A program made the translations under genes and the position numbers. This document shows positions 1-13,512 of a stretch of 64,000 bases of DNA, in pieces; positions within the stretch are counted from its first letter, which is position 1; the number at the start of each line of letters is the position of its first letter. Source of the DNA: Pleurodeles waltl (taxonomy: Eukaryota > Chordata > Amphibia > Caudata > Salamandridae); assembly GCF_031143425.1 (NCBI RefSeq), contig NC_090438.1:753327823-753391822 (forward strand), read 5' to 3'. The notes under the pieces were generated by a model. That model saw only the letters and a list, made by a program, of their open reading frames with translations, did not search any database and was not told the DNA's origin.

Positions 1-1764
1 ACTATCAGTATAGATTGTGACTCTTAATCTTCCAGAAACATAGCAGGCTCTAGTAAGAGCTACCAGTTCTGCCACGTGCTGAGTATACACCTGGAAGCCA
101 TGAAGCTTCTAACGTGCCTGTAATTGTGCACACGGCATATCCTGCTCTCAGTGTGCCTGTTGTATCTCTGAGTTACGAACCATCAACAAAGACAATTTGG
201 TCATTTTCTTCTAAATGCGTGTGTCTAATATCAGCCCTCAGCTTCGTACACAACTCAGTTACCTCAAGACAATCATGTTCAACATCTTCTTTTTCAATTT
301 CAACAGTATCACTTGGAAGCAATGTTGCTGGATTCAGCACTGTACATCTCTTTAATTTGACATCTGGAGCACCCAATATGCTCGTCTCATACCTCGTCAG
401 TCTTGCACCCATCAAGTACTGCGTTTTCGTCCTTGTCAGTAAAATCTCAACAGAGTGTGGTACCATTACCGTCAAAGGGTACCCCATAAATACTCCCTCA
501 CATTGGGAAAGACTTTGACCAACTGCAGCTACTGCGTGCAGGCAACCTGGTAAAGCTGCTGCGACTGGGTCCAGGGTAGCTGAAAAATAAGCTACTGGGC
601 GATAAGCACCTCCATGGACCTGTGTCAAAACAGACAAAGAACAAGCATCACTTTCATGACAAAACAAAGTGAAAAGCTTTGTGTAATCAGGCATTCCCAA
701 CGCTGGAGCTCTGCACAAACTCTCTCTCTCAATTCAGTGAATACTTTCATCTGGTCTTCATCTAGAGTAATGGGATCTGTAACTTCCTTATGTGTCAACT
801 GCTGCAAAGGTTTAGTAGCAATCTCAGCAAAATTCAGAATCCACTGTCTGCAGTACCCCACCATTCCCCGAAACATCCTGACATCTCTCTGTGAAGTCAG
901 GGGACGTCTCTGCAGAATCATTCTTTCCCTCAATCCCTTTTCAATCTGGTGTCCCAGGTATTTTACTGATTTTTTACAATACATCAATTTCACAGGTGAA
1001 ACCTTATGTCCACATTCTCCCAAATGATTCAAGTCATGTTTAGACTCGTCCCTTGTTCTTGATGCAATCAATAAATCATCAATGTACTGTACTAAAGACG
1101 ATTGGTATGGAAATTCCAATGATTCTAAGTTCTTTTTCAAGATCTGATTAAACAGAGATGGTGACTCTGTATACCCTTGTGGAAGCCTGCACCAGCTATA
1201 GACTGTCTAGGAATTTGAAACTAAAATGAAATTGACTATCCTCATGAAGAGGCACAGAAAAGAAAGCTTGTGACAGATCTACCACTGTGAACTACTCTGC
1301 ATCGCACGGGATCTGAAACAGTATCACTGCTGGATTTGGCACCACTGGACAACATTTAACCACCAGATCATTCACTTTTCACAAGTCCAGCACTATACGC
1401 ACTTTCCCACATGGCTTCTTGAAACCCATTATTGGTGAATTACACGGGCTGATCAACACTTCTTTCAAAACTCCTTGTTTTAGAAAGTCTCCAATTATTT
1501 GTGCCACTTTCATTAGAACATCTTGTGGCATGTTATACTGTGGAAGCTGCGGGAATACTGCATTGGGCTTAAGAGTAATCTTAATTAGCTCTGCTCCCTT
1601 GATCAGACCTTCTTCTTTTCCAGTCAGGGCCCAGACCTCTTCTTTCACTGTTCCCTGCAAATCTGCATGCAATTCTCTCACAGTAAACATCGGGAAAAAT
1701 TCAATCAATGGGTATTCTCCATAGGCATTGTTAACCATCATTTCAGTCACCTGTTCTTCTTCAT
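1..1764 (-). pseudogene. ERV pol: reverse transcriptase and start of RNase H, broken
   Basis: Reverse transcriptase starts near 1750 with a proline/asparagine-rich entry region and the conserved stretch ending VRIVLDL at about 1380. Positions 1141-1378 are frame-broken. The polymerase active site YIDD is at about 1075-1086, followed by a thumb/connection region (FRGMVGYCRQWI, about 870). A frameshift at about 690-720 leads to the tether and the first RNase H motif FVDGS at about 173-190. The family copies viral RNA into DNA. Here at least two frameshifts and the window edge make it non-functional. It follows the protease and gag in the normal retroviral order. Confidence 0.85.
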
Positions 1765-1849
1765 CATCACTATTGGTTTGAACTTTTATTCCAGTGTCCG
1801 AACAATTAATGCAACACCTGGTCTTGCACAGTAAGTATCTTCCCAGTAA

Positions 1850-2150
1850 AGATACAGGACTTTAATCGCACACCACAAATCTATGCAGTCCCTGGTAATT
1901 TCTGATTTCGACCTGCACTGGTTCTTTGATTGAGTTTGTTAACTATCTATTCTCCACTCCCACAACTTGAACTGTTCTGCCTGAACAAGGAAAATTCGGG
2001 ACCTATATACTTCTCACTGTAGAGCATGTAGCTCCTGTATCCACTAAGAATGATACCTTGTAGCCCATCACTTTTCCCTTCACAAAAGGTCCTCTCTGAT
2101 CTACTTCTGGGGAAGCAGCAAGCATTCAAGCTCCTTCATCCGAACTGTCA
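1850..2150 (-). pseudogene. ERV protease remnant
   Basis: Reading the minus strand, the codons at 2030-2050 give the retropepsin active-site signature V-D-T-G-A-T, with the DTG codons at 2033-2041. This aspartic protease cleaves Gag and Gag-Pol in retroviruses. The surrounding frame is interrupted: the longest open frame across 1947-2129 is not the protease frame. Only the active-site neighbourhood can be assigned. Its position between nucleocapsid and reverse transcriptase is what a pro gene should have. Confidence 0.6.
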
Positions 2151-2177
2151 CTCATCCATTCTTCTTTTATTTCATCC

Positions 2178-5158
2178 TCACTGTAAAATGAAAACTGATG
2201 CACTGTTATTACTACTGTCTTGTCTCTGACCTGTGACCTGCTGAGAAAGCATCACCTGTTGCTGCTCCATCGGGGCTTGAGGTATCTGCATTTGCTGTCT
2301 AGGTACCATGGGGACCTGCTGCTGTACTGGTTGCAACTGTGTTAATTGTGTGCGTGGCACCTGCATTTGCTTCACCGGTAAGAAATTCTGTCCTCGATTC
2401 TGAACGTTAGGAATAAATCCTTTCATTCTTGGGACGTTCACAGTTTGAAATGTACTGACATCACCTTGCTGAACAACACCATCCTGCGCCATCAATGGAC
2501 ACTTCCGCTTCCAGTGTCCCAACGTTTCCGCACAAATGACACGGCAACATCTTTTTCATCCCCTGCATGTCATTCTGAACAACACACAGTCCCTAAATCT
2601 GGACTACGCATCATGTCAATTCCACGTCCTCTACCCCTCACTTGAGGCTGAAACATAACAGCTCTCTGCTGCGGCGGCATAGGCGGTACTATAGCTCCTT
2701 GCACTCCTAAGCTGCCTTTGTTTGCATCACCATCGCTTTCTCCTTCAACTTTTTCTGTTTTAATTAAATCTCGTCATTACAATATTTTGCATATTGCAAT
2801 ACCTCATCGATCGGTTTCGTCTGCCAGCAAATAAAATGACTCTTAATCATCTGCCCTACTTCTGGTCTCAACCCTTCGACAAATCTGAACACAAAATACA
2901 TGTCCTTCGGCTCAATTGCTTCCTTGCCACTGTACTCCTTGAATGCTTTTAACAATCTTTCATAATAAGTATTTATTGACTCTTTAGACTCTTGAACCGT
3001 TCTGTCAATCCTTTGCCAATCAATGTTTTTTGGAGAAATTCTTGTCTTCAGGAATTCGATCACCTTATAATAATTGCTCATTACCTCAGGTGAAGGTGCA
3101 CCCGTGACCTTATCCCTTTCTGGTTTACTTTTTGGCCAGACCACTGCTCTCTTACATTCAACTCACAAGTCAGCTGGTACACCTATCTCCAAAAGTGTGT
3201 TCAAGTCTTCCCACAGACATTTAGAAAGTTTCAAGAATCTCTCTGTTTGGTGATACCACTCTACCGGCTTCTCCCTCAATTTTGGGTAATCATTTGTAAA
3301 TGACATTATATCACTCCTGTGCCATGGGACATGAACGAACTGCCCTCCTGGAATCTCTCTCATCAGAAGCATCTTTACTGATTCCCTTTCTCTCTGAACC
3401 TCCTCAGACCCTTCTTGTGAATCACGCTTCCGTTTATCTTTTTTCTTTGTCCATCTACCTTCCCACTTCTCTAATGCTCCCCAAATCTGAGCGCTCTGCA
3501 GCAATTCCTTCAGATGTGCCGTCATTCCTGCTGATCTCATGTGCTCAAAATCTTTTGCCTCGAAATCTAATCTGTAACTGCGTTTCAAATGCTTTGTTTT
3601 CTCAATCTCGATGCCATGTTTTTCTGCTATCTCTGCCAATTTCTGATGTATTTTACTCACTTCTCTTGTAATCTTTGGGCACAAATATTGCCGCTCTTCT
3701 TGAGTGAAAGATTCCAATCTGTTCACACCCATTGTTCCCTAAACTAGTTTGGTTGCTTCTATATTTAACCTTACACGATTTATTTGATCTTCACCCTTGG
3801 ATGCATTTTGAGGAGTGTTTAGAGTGTCTAACCATTCACTCAACTGCTGAGCTGACAATCCCTGTAATGAAATGTTACTCGCATTTGGAACTGGTAACTG
3901 TTGCACCACTGCACCTAAAGCTTGCAGTGTCAAAAGTTTCAAACTCTGACTCGCATTCAGGCCAGTCACTGCATCTGGAAGCAGTGCTACAAGTGGACTA
4001 AGATCCATTAAAGGTCTAGATCCACTGAAAGTCTGTCCTGCAGACTACATCATTTGCACAGGATCACTCACTTCCCTCCTCACAAGACTCTGTGACATTT
4101 CATTCTGTTCTTCTGTGTCCGATTTCTTCTGCGCAAATAAGGGTACCGATATTGCATCTGGAGCTGCCCTAACACCTGCACTTTGCGGGAATGTCACCCC
4201 CATTGCCTGATTCATGACTGGTGTAATATCTGACTGTGTTCCCTTTAGTGGTGTGAACTTCGGCAAACCCTGCGCTGAAGGCAATAACTTTGGGGTTGGT
4301 TCTGTCTGAACTAAAGTTGGCTTTGGAAGCACTTGCTCCCTCGGCACCATTATGTTCAAGACTGTCTCAAGAACTGGTACATCTGGATAAATTCTCTTTA
4401 CCGTAGGTGGATGCATCAGCACTTGAACCATAGTAGTAGTTCCTGCATTAGGTGTACTCTGTACTACCAATGGTATTTGTCCGACTTCTGCCTGTACAGT
4501 TCCCTCAACTCCCTGGGCTTGTGCTGGAGCAGCTGTAGTGGCAGTGGCACTAGTGCCTGGACCCCCTGAATAGGTCGTTAAAGGTGGAGGTCGATCTCTT
4601 AACAGCTGCGTAATGAGATCCTCAACATCAGAATCTTCATCAACATGACTTTCTCTTTTTCTCTGCACTTTCATCCTCCTTAGCACTATTCTCCTTCTCT
4701 GCCTCATCCTCCTCCGTAATTGCAGGAAACAATTGAACATCCTGTAGTGTCACTGCTCTCCATTTCTTCTGCTCCCAATCCCATCTAGCTTCAGCTACAG
4801 ATTTCTCTACTCGCTTCATTCTCCTTTTGAACTTCATCTCTTGTTGCTGTCTGGCCACTAATTCCCAAACCGCTAAAGCCTCAAACTGTGCTGGTCTCGG
4901 TAATGGCTTCATATCATATAATGAAATTTGTAATTGGTCCAAAATTCTCAAATTAAACGTTCCATGCTCCAGAAACGCTAAAGACCCTTGCTTTTTAGTT
5001 AGCTCACACCATTGCTTCAACCACAAACACGGTGCTACACCTCGCTCCTCCATCACAATGTAAGCCGGAGAATTTTCCGGTGGGGTCAGCTCCCCCACTG
5101 ATGCTTTAATATAAGTATCACCCTTCATCGCACTTCTGAATGCCTGGAAAAACTCCAT
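2178..5158 (-). pseudogene. ERV gag: matrix-like, capsid and nucleocapsid, broken
   Basis: The N-terminal part (5158-4640, starting MEFFQAFRS) is matrix-like and ends in a Lys/Glu-rich tail. A frameshift near 4650-4700 moves into a second frame that stays the same down to 2764, with stops at 4045-4047, 3739-3741 and 3163-3165. That frame holds a Pro/Thr-rich linker and then the capsid (about 3370-2764), which contains VPWHRSDIMSF, a match to the PFTxSD-type start of gamma-like capsids. The nucleocapsid zinc knuckle is split by a frameshift at about 2520: CHLCGNVG, then GHWKRKC, which together give Cx2Cx4Hx4C spacing. A Gln-rich tail follows. This structural polyprotein is non-functional. Confidence 0.8.
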
Positions 5159-6000
5159 TTTGTCTATTTTTGTTTACTTCGATTCAATAATGAAATTACT
5201 TTTACTCCAAAGATTCCCTTCACCCGCTTACTCAACCAATTGCCTCTTACAGACGGCTGCCAATCTGTTGGCGATTCTTCTCACTAATCGACCTATCACA
5301 ACCTGACGTCACACACAGCGGCTGACAAAGTTTCGCGGCTTTTCCTCCTCAACTCAACTCACACGATTAATGCAAATTATTTGCGAGCACTTACCAAAAA
5401 CCTATAAGTAAAACAAACCTGCTGGGTTACTACAGTAAGGGTCACTATCGCTTCAGACACCTTACTGATTTTCACTAATGGCTCTCTTGGCTCATAAAGC
5501 TATTCCTCTTTCTCAGTCTCCCACATTTGCAAGCAAAATTCAACCCGCAAATTCTACTCCCAACTGATCAATGGGTCTGTCCTGGTGCACATAGAACTCA
5601 CCAAATCTCAGTCTAAATTTGTTTTACTCAATTACCATTTGACTTGTTGACCATGCCCTATCAACCTACTAACCCAAACAGATAACATATACCCAAGTGT
5701 CTCCTACACTTGTCAATATACTCCGGAGTCTTAGACCACGCAGGGTCCGTACATCACCAACAACCACGTGGATAACCAATTTATAATATAAAGAAGGAAT
5801 AATAGCTACAACTTATTTTCATATGAGATTTTTCCCTGGAAGAGCTACTATATTCTGACAGGAGCCCTCTGTTTTTTCAAAGCCAGTAAGTCTCACCTTT
5901 GATGACGATGGACAGAGCAATTGTCTTTACTAATGCTAGTTTGTATTGTATAAAGTAAATTTGAAACAAAAGAATGGTGTGCAAGCATGCATGGCATAGT
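5159..6000 (-). other. Putative ERV leader and 5' LTR region
   Basis: This stretch lies immediately upstream of the gag start, where a retroviral leader and 5' LTR belong. It has no long open frame. A TATA-like run is readable on the minus strand at about 5778-5795. I could not fix the TG...CA ends or a primer binding site, and the partner LTR is outside the window, so the limits are guesses. Confidence 0.3.
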
Positions 6001-6030
6001 TGATGGTACAAATTATGATTATTTATGATT

Positions 6031-6098
6031 ACAAAAAAAAAAAAAAAAAAAAAAAAAAAAGATGGCGATCTTGCTCTTTTTTTTTTTTTTTTTTTTAA
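6031..6098. repeat. Poly-A tract followed by poly-T tract
   Basis: About 30 A residues (6031-6060) and about 22 T residues (6077-6098) are separated by 16 unique bases. The pair can form an A:T hairpin. It could mark two poly-A-tailed insertions in opposite orientations. Confidence 0.8.
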
Positions 6099-6900
6099 TC
6101 AGAAAGAAAAAGCATTCCAAAATAGCCACCTGTGCATTTGCTAGTGTGCTTAAAATACTGGCCACCACTATCCATTTTGGAATGTATTCTTATTACTAGT
6201 ATAAAATGGCTGATGACCATTTTGGAATAATAAAATAAAAAAATGAGTTGCACAGGATACTGCACAAACTAAAAAAAACAAGGACCCAGTAGCATTATGT
6301 AGCTGCATACCAATTTACAAAAAATCCAAATAACAAAACAACAACAAAAAAACCAGACATTTGCATAGGCAGGCAGAATATTAGTATAGAGATTGCAGAC
6401 TGACTGGGGAGTGGGAGTCCATGTAATTAAAGAAAGGTGTGATTTATAGTACAATATACAGAGCTATTGCTATCACAAATTAGTACCCTAAGGGATTTTG
6501 CCAAATTAAATGATTATCACCCTCAGAAGAATGGAAGACTGAGTTGGCCCTAACAGATTTAAACAGGTAACCTGCAGGCTGCACAAGTCTGATCTACAAG
6601 TGCTTATCCCCTGGATGTAACTTAAACTATATATTAAGATGGTGGAGTGTCCTGGATCCTGGCCAAGATTGAAGCTCTTCTTGAACTCCAGCGAGCCCTT
6701 AGTGCAATGCCAACACCATAGAAAATCTGAGACATCCCATAAAGGGCAAGTGAAGTAGAGGGAGTCTGATACAAGCGGTCGCCTTCTGACAGCAATAAAG
6801 AGCATCTTGTACTGAGGATACTGTGGCAGCTTTGGGCAGCTCTGAGGCAGAATGTGAATTAACAATGCACCGTCCGCTTCAGGTGCGCAGTACGCAGACC
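6099..6900. other. Unassigned intergenic DNA
   Basis: No gene is recognised. Short inverted copies of the word ATTCCAAAAT/ATTTTGGAAT occur at about 6114, 6174 and 6214, which could be a decayed miniature inverted-repeat element. The open frames here are short and have no domain signature. Confidence 0.3.
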
Positions 6901-7079
6901 CAAAGCAGTGAGCTGACCCTCTCTATTGTTGCAAGAAAGCTCCTTTTGCTGCCCATAGCACACCATATCACACCAATATTTGTGACCAATCCTTAAAAAA
7001 CCTGACACAGTCCATGATGTAGTTCTAAGCACCAAAACAAATACCATCCTACTCCAAATTAAAGTTACAGGCATCCATA

Positions 7080-7692
7080 AAGACCTAAAAGATCTAACTA
7101 TATGGATATCAAATGCCGAATCAAGAATTAGTTCAGTTGTGGACTACAAAAAAGCACATTCCAAACTACTTCGTGGCCTGCAGAGATCTCTGGTCAATTT
7201 TAAACGTGAGATGACTGAACTCGAAGATCATACTAGGAAAGGTAAGCTACAAATCTTTATCCTACCAGAAGGAGCAGCACTGATTGACTTTTTTGGCATT
7301 GTGGATTCCCAACACTGAGCAAATTAAATTTACCAAAGACTTTCAAATCAAGAGAGCCCACAGAGGTACTATGTACAAACTGAAGAATGTTAAGGCCCCA
7401 TGACCAATGATCTTTAAGCCTTTACACCATCAGCACTCTGAATTAATTCTTGCTCACATGAGGAGAGTCAAGGCGCTGGTCTGGCAAGGCTATAAAATCT
7501 CAATCTCCCAAGATTACGCCAGGGATTTCTGCAGTTCAGAGGAAAGGCTTCCTAGCTTTACGACACAGACTTACTGAAATGGATATTCAATACTCCTTTG
7601 CGAGCCCTCTCAAATTTAAAATTACGTTTAAAGGCCACACCAGTACTTTTTCGGACCCTGCTGAACTCTCTTCTTTTCTAGACAATAAATAG
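7080..7692 (+). pseudogene. L1 ORF1 RNA-binding protein remnant
   Basis: Translated fragments match the L1 ORF1p layout. A heptad-like helical stretch (about 7130-7230, reading LRGLQRSLVNFKREMTELED) leads to the segment LQIFILPEGAA, which corresponds to the conserved N-L-R-I-x-G-L-P-E-G motif of the RRM. The C-terminal domain ends with TFSDPAELSSFLDNK and a stop at about 7690, like the ORF1p C-terminal boundary. ORF1p coats LINE RNA. Internal stops (for example near 7316) inactivate this copy. ORF2 begins about 600 bases downstream. Confidence 0.65.
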
Positions 7693-8289
7693 GAATCCAA
7701 GATGGAGGCGGGCTCTTCTTCAAACAAGTCGAATAGATGGGGTTTGATATATAGAGCTAATGTTTAGTTTAAATATGATAGAGCGTTGTGCCTCTATTGG
7801 GACTCAAGGTCCTTAAAACGTGTGTTTATGTGCTAATCTCCACTACTATTGTTCCACAAATTGTATATGTTGGGCATGTAATGCCCTTTTGTTGTTGCTC
7901 AATTTAGCTCACAGCTTTTTGTACTACTGCCTCAACTCATGTTATAGGACAAGCTTTTTCAATTTTATGTATTTCTATACTATACTGTGTTATCCAATAT
8001 CGCATTTTGTGCCACTAGTGGTTAAATCATACTACTTGGCTACACATGGGATTTTTGAATTTACAGACTAGTCCTCAGGTGTTGGTCGCTTCCCTCATCT
8101 CTTAGAGACTTCCCTGGTGGGACTGAGAGCAGAGCCCACTTCGTGGGTTCCCCTGGCTTCCCACTGCTATATATGTATCTTTTTTCTCTTGTCTTGTTAT
8201 TATGTTCTCCTTCTTCAGATCTGGTGGAATGTTTGACAAGGGTATGCCTACTCACAACCTGTTACTGCCCATTTATAGCCACTTCCTGA

Positions 8290-11200
8290 CCAAGTTCATA
8301 TTCCGGTTTCATAAATGGTACCAATGTCATCAAATAAGATAATAAACTTTAAATATTCAAAGTCGTCCCATAAGACAATAACCCTTAAATTGTAATACCT
8401 TGAAAGGTGATGTGATCTACAAGAAACCAAAATTGGATTTAGAGAAGCATTATCCTCTATGAAAAGATGGGTGGTAGACATCACCTGCTTTTCGGCTTGT
8501 TATAAAAAAAAATATGAGATACTCACTTTAATTTCTAGAAGTTCTGCTCTATCTGTGATCTCTGCAGAACATGATATTGAAGATAGGTGGCTACTCACCA
8601 GACTTAAAAATGGGGGAAATGATCTGTACACAATGAATAGATATGCCCCTAGTGGGGGTGACCCCCAATTTTGGCACTCTTTAAACAAAAAGTTAATGAC
8701 TATTCAAATAGACTCAAAAATAACTTTGGGGGGTGGGGGACTCCAATCTCCTGATGGATTTTATACTAGACCGTCATTCCGCTTTTAAATATTGACCCCC
8801 CAAAGCACAAACAATTGGTAAATTTATGCACAACTCATGGTCTCTCTGATGTTTGGAGAATACATGTGCTTAAAGTTATTGATTTCACATTCCTCTCCCC
8901 TCCCCAATCAACCTACTCCCACACTGACTATATAAGGGTAGACATTGCCCTACTATAGGCCACTACGGAAACTAGAATCCACCCTACAGTTGTTTCAGAT
9001 GATGCAGCTATATCCATTACGATCATTAACACTCTCAATACAGTGAAAAAATCCATATGGTGGATGACCTCCGAAATTCTAGATAAAGAATCAGATGTGC
9101 AAGAATTGCAGAAATAAATAAACATATTTTTTTCAGAAAATAAAAATACAGTCTCCTCCACAATCATCCTTACGGGTGCATTTAAATGCTATACTAGAGG
9201 TCAAATGATGAAACAAATGGCCATGAAAAACAAAGGCATAAAAGAGCCTACAACAATTGGCTACCTCTATCATGTGAAAAGAAGTTGTTTTTAGGACTTC
9301 TATGGACACTCACATTTTAACTGAAATTAAACAACTAAAATACAACTATAATTCAATAATCAGTAAACAAGCATATATGTGGGTACATGCACAGAAATCC
9401 AAAAAAATGGTTTACCTCAATAAAGTGGGGAAAACGTTAGAGGCAATTCTCAAATTAGTTTAAAAAAAAAAAAAGGCAACAACCTAATCTCACATATCAG
9501 AGCCCTAGATGGTTCACAAAAAAACGAAAACGGAAGAGATTCTGGAGATATTTAAATATTTCTATGCCTCTTTATCGAACACAGACAAAAATCACCAAAA
9601 AACTGTTTAACATTCAAAACAAGCTATTGCCAAAAACGATTTCGGATTAAGAAAAGGTTAGATTAAATAGACCTGTAGAGGTAGGAGAAATTGTTGAGGC
9701 AATAAAGTCCATTCCGTCTGGTAAAGCACCAGGATCTGATTGTTTCCCCATAATATTCTATAAAACGTTTATCAATCCCATCATTAACCCCTTAGGAGAC
9801 TCTCTTAACCATTTTATTCAAACAGGTGAGGTCTCAGGAACCTCAGCAGAAGCCACAATTGTGGTAATTCCCAAAGATGATAAAGTTCACGCCAATCACA
9901 AAAAATACTCACTGATCTCTCTTTTGAATATGGGGGCCAAAATATATGCGAAGATTCTGGCTCTGGCTAAGAGATTGGAACTAATCACCTCTAAACTCAC
10001 ACACAACTCCCAAATGGAATTTGTCAAAGTTAGACTTGTAGCAACAACATACAAACTCTTTGCCATGCTATAGAGAAGGCCCACCTATTCTCACATCCGG
10101 TGGTGGCAACAGGCCCTGATGCAAAAAAGGCCTTTGATAAGGTCTTATGACCCTTTCTAGGATCCATATTCCCAACACATAAGATGGATGCCGTATTCCT
10201 TAAAATGACTATGGCATTATATGCCAATCCTATAATGAGAATCAGAATTAATGGAGTTTTATACACACCCCTTTCATCTGTACCAAGGTACACAACAAGG
10301 TTACCCCATCACCATTATTTTTTTCTTATCCATTGCACACTAATTCAACTCCTAAACAGCGCATCCGAAACAATAGCTTTTGTTTTTGCACTACAACAGA
10401 TAAAACTACAGCAAATGCAGATGATATTCTTATATTCTCAGATGAAACAGAGGTAGCCATACGAGCAATCAATTACAAAAAACATCAGTTTTCATAGGTA
10501 TCTGACTATACCTTAAACAAAGGCAAAACAGAGGTTTTGCCTCTTAACCTGCATTGTTTACCACCTCACTTTGGTGATGCTGGGCTTAAATGGTAACCCA
10601 AATTCATCAGATATTTAGGCATATGGTTTACCAACAATTTATCAGAATCTCAAACACAAATCCCAAACTATAGGTAAAATTAAAGACCTTTTCTCCTCCT
10701 GGACTTCGAAGCACATATCTTGGTGGGGAAGGAGAGAAACTCTAAAAAAATAATGATTACACCCGTAATAAACTTTGTCACATCCATGCTTCCTATGCGT
10801 CTCACACCTGCTTTTTGAACACCATGGACAAACTGACATCTGCCTTTTTAATGGGACAGAAAAAGGGATAGGATTAGCTCAAAAACCTTTTGACTAGATT
10901 ATGCACAAGGGGGTTGTAAATTACCAAACTGGAACCATTCCCAAACTGCCTTTCTGGCAGCTAAAGGTGCCCATTGGCTATTGGGGGGCTCAATTATTCA
11001 TCCCAATGGCTCAATTTGGAGCATGAGCAGCATGAGCTGTGCACACCGTATCATATCTCCTCCATTCTCACCATGTCTTGCTTCCCAATATCCATTCCAG
11101 ACAATTATTTATGGATACTATCAAAGCGCTGAAAATTATGGTAAGCCACATGCCAGATCCGATTACTAGGTTAAATTCATCTCACTATGGAACAACCCTA

Positions 11201-12110
11201 AAATTAAAACAGAATGGGGTCACTAAACTTGGCCCTTCTTGGGCCAGCAAAGATATATGTCTACTCTGAGATCTGTTTAAAACTGATTATCCTCCTTGCT
11301 CTTCTGTAGAACTTCAAATAAAATTCCAATTGGACAATATCGACGTTTATGAGTTCCCGAAGTCAAATATAGACTATATAAATCTCCCTCTCAGTATCTC
11401 CCTCACAGTATCTCCTGCCAGACATTATGGTACTCAACTGGGTATGCTGCATTGGTGATATATAAATTAATAAGCAACTCTATGACAAAAACCTTAACAA
11501 CCAGCCAGCTAAAATGGGTCACACAGTTTAAGACTCTACACATGGATTCACCTCCATTAGGAGCCCGGAATATCTCCAATAAAGCAAACACAATTCCCTC
11601 ACTTGCTCAATCTATGTTTCTTACTATGCATCTACTACATTACACACTGGACAAACAGCACAAACTAAAGTCACGTGATAATATCTTCTGGAACTGCAAT
11701 TCATCCTCTGGTACAGCAAAATATGTTCTTTAGCTGCCCCAAACTTAGGTTATGTTCGTAAATGATTGCAAACCAATCATCAAAAGTATTCAGGACAACA
11801 ATCTCCCTAAACTTTCCGATGTTCATCTTGGGACCATGGTGCTCACTGCTGTCACAGACCCTTATGACATACGATCTTGCACTGCTTTACCTTTTCTTGG
11901 TCACTGCTACAACAGCTAATCTGGAGTGGAAATATTAAAGACACATTTCATATCACACGTGGTGGGCATGGATCATATATAAAAGAAGTGCATTTATCTC
12001 CCAGATGCCCTACCAGGAAATCACAGGATTTCACAAAAGATATGGCAGACCCTGGATGACTTTACAAAACACAATATCGCTGACCACAATATTGCTGTTC
12101 CAACACCTCC
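8290..12110 (+). pseudogene. L1 ORF2: endonuclease and reverse transcriptase, broken
   Basis: The endonuclease part is eroded. Its late portion (8825-8960) still reads HGLSDVWR...DFTFLSPPQSTYSHTDYI, like the L1 APE-type domain end (H-G-L-x-D-x-W-R and S-R-I-D-Y). The reverse transcriptase starts near 9690 with IKSIPSGKAPGSD, then IPKDDKVHANHKKYSLISLLN (9865-9930), the canonical L1 RT entry and block 1. The expected catalytic block at about 10400-10450 is shifted. A C-terminal region follows (10570-11300). The family nicks target DNA and copies its RNA there. At least ten frame breaks are visible by eye. Confidence 0.75.
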
Positions 12111-12512
12111 AACTCTCGCTGAGACGCAATAACTGAGTAAATATACAATTAACTATTTGTATGTTACCCCCAATGCTTCAATTATTATAATATCTTTTGT
12201 TAATTCCATTGGACATACACGAATGTTAAGGATAAGGTCTGTATACTTGTGTCATTGAAGATAACTTGGAGGTTCTCTGGGGTGCCACTGTTACCCAAAT
12301 GTTTTATCCATTGGCTAGTTCATTTTTGTCCAATTTCAATGCAAGATTTGTCTTTCATTTGATCGGTTTGTATAGCTTATAAGAATGTTCCCCCATTTAG
12401 TTGCTAACATAGCCATACAGTATATGTACGAATCTTCTGATTTTAAATATGATTTGCTACTTGTTTGTCACAATAACATTTTAATAAAGATTTCTTGGAA
12501 CAAAAAAATACA

Positions 12513-13512
12513 TACTAAGCAATGGTCAAAGGTTCTTTATCCATTAGTGTGTAGTAGTTTAATGCCCGAGTTCCAGAAATGTGTACACCAGCTAGTGGCA
12601 GATTTACAAGAAGCTGGAGAATGAACACTGGAGGTCACTTGATTCAGTGTCCTTCAAGTGACTATTAAAAATACCCATAAATCCATTGTCATGAAGTATC
12701 AAGATTGAGATATTGAGCACTGCATGTACAGCATACTATCCACACGTTTTACATTGAATTGGTAAGCGTTTTTCATGAACCACTTTTTTCAGTTTTTTAC
12801 CACATTCTCTATATGTACTCTTGTTCATTTTTTTATTAATTATTGATCTGAAGGGTCTACTTCGCCCTAATTAGTGGCTGCTTTTTAAAACCAAAACTGG
12901 ATAGGTGGGCACAATTTCCCTACTGGCTTTAGAGCCCCGGGTGGCCTTCCAATGCCACTGGTACTATAGCCTGGTTACAAGGTGAGCATTCCCGTTCAGA
13001 CCAGCTGAGTAATACTAACAATTTTATACCATGTAACACAAATACAAGAGGAGGGGAAGCCATCTAATCAGGAGCAAGGAACTGCGAAGATAGATAAGAA
13101 ATAATCCAGTCATGAACAAGCAGCTGGTCCCAAGCACAACCTAGTAATGTTTTATAGACATTAGGCTGCCATCAAAAAGCTGCTAAAGCTGTCTGCGACA
13201 ACACCTAACAAGGGAAAGCCAGCATCAGTGCTCAACAACTTTAGCACACAACAGGACAAACATGGAAAAAATAAAAACAGCTCTCTTGTCCCAGCAAACA
13301 AGAATCTAGGTAAAATGACACTAACAAAACGGTCATATGTGTAGACACTAAACACATCAACCAGAAGTCACGTCCCTTCAGTCACCCTCAGATCTATAAG
13401 CCATTCGGGGAAAAGAGAAAGTCCCATTCACCTCGAGCCACACTGCATGAACGACAGGCTCAGGTGAGAGGGGTAAGATTTTATTCTGCATAATCAATAT
13501 TTCCTGTTGGAT
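12513..13512. other. Unassigned intergenic DNA between the L1 and the Gypsy element
   Basis: This is AT-leaning DNA with no coding signature that I recognise and no obvious terminal repeat. Confidence 0.4.

Larger units (their letters stand above)
1..5158 (-). mobile_element. Endogenous retrovirus internal region, cut by window edge
   Basis: An old retrovirus copy lies on the minus strand with gag at the right and pol towards the left. The order is matrix-like, capsid, nucleocapsid, protease, reverse transcriptase, then the start of RNase H, which runs off at base 1. Integrase, env and the 3' LTR would lie outside the window. All reading frames carry stops and frameshifts, so the copy is dead. 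The capsid has the gamma/epsilon-retrovirus type of tryptophan- and proline-rich start, and the reverse transcriptase has a YIDD box. The lineage assignment (gamma/epsilon-like) is inference, because no env is visible. Confidence 0.85.
7000..12512 (+). mobile_element. L1-type LINE, degenerate
   Basis: The plus-strand element has recognisable ORF1 (7080-7692) and ORF2 (about 8290-12110), followed by a 3' UTR. It ends in AATAAAG and a short A run at about 12488-12508. The 5' boundary is uncertain. Many stops and frameshifts show that it is old. Endonuclease, reverse transcriptase and C-terminal regions come in the standard order, so the copy is close to full span and not strongly 5'-truncated. 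Confidence 0.8.
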
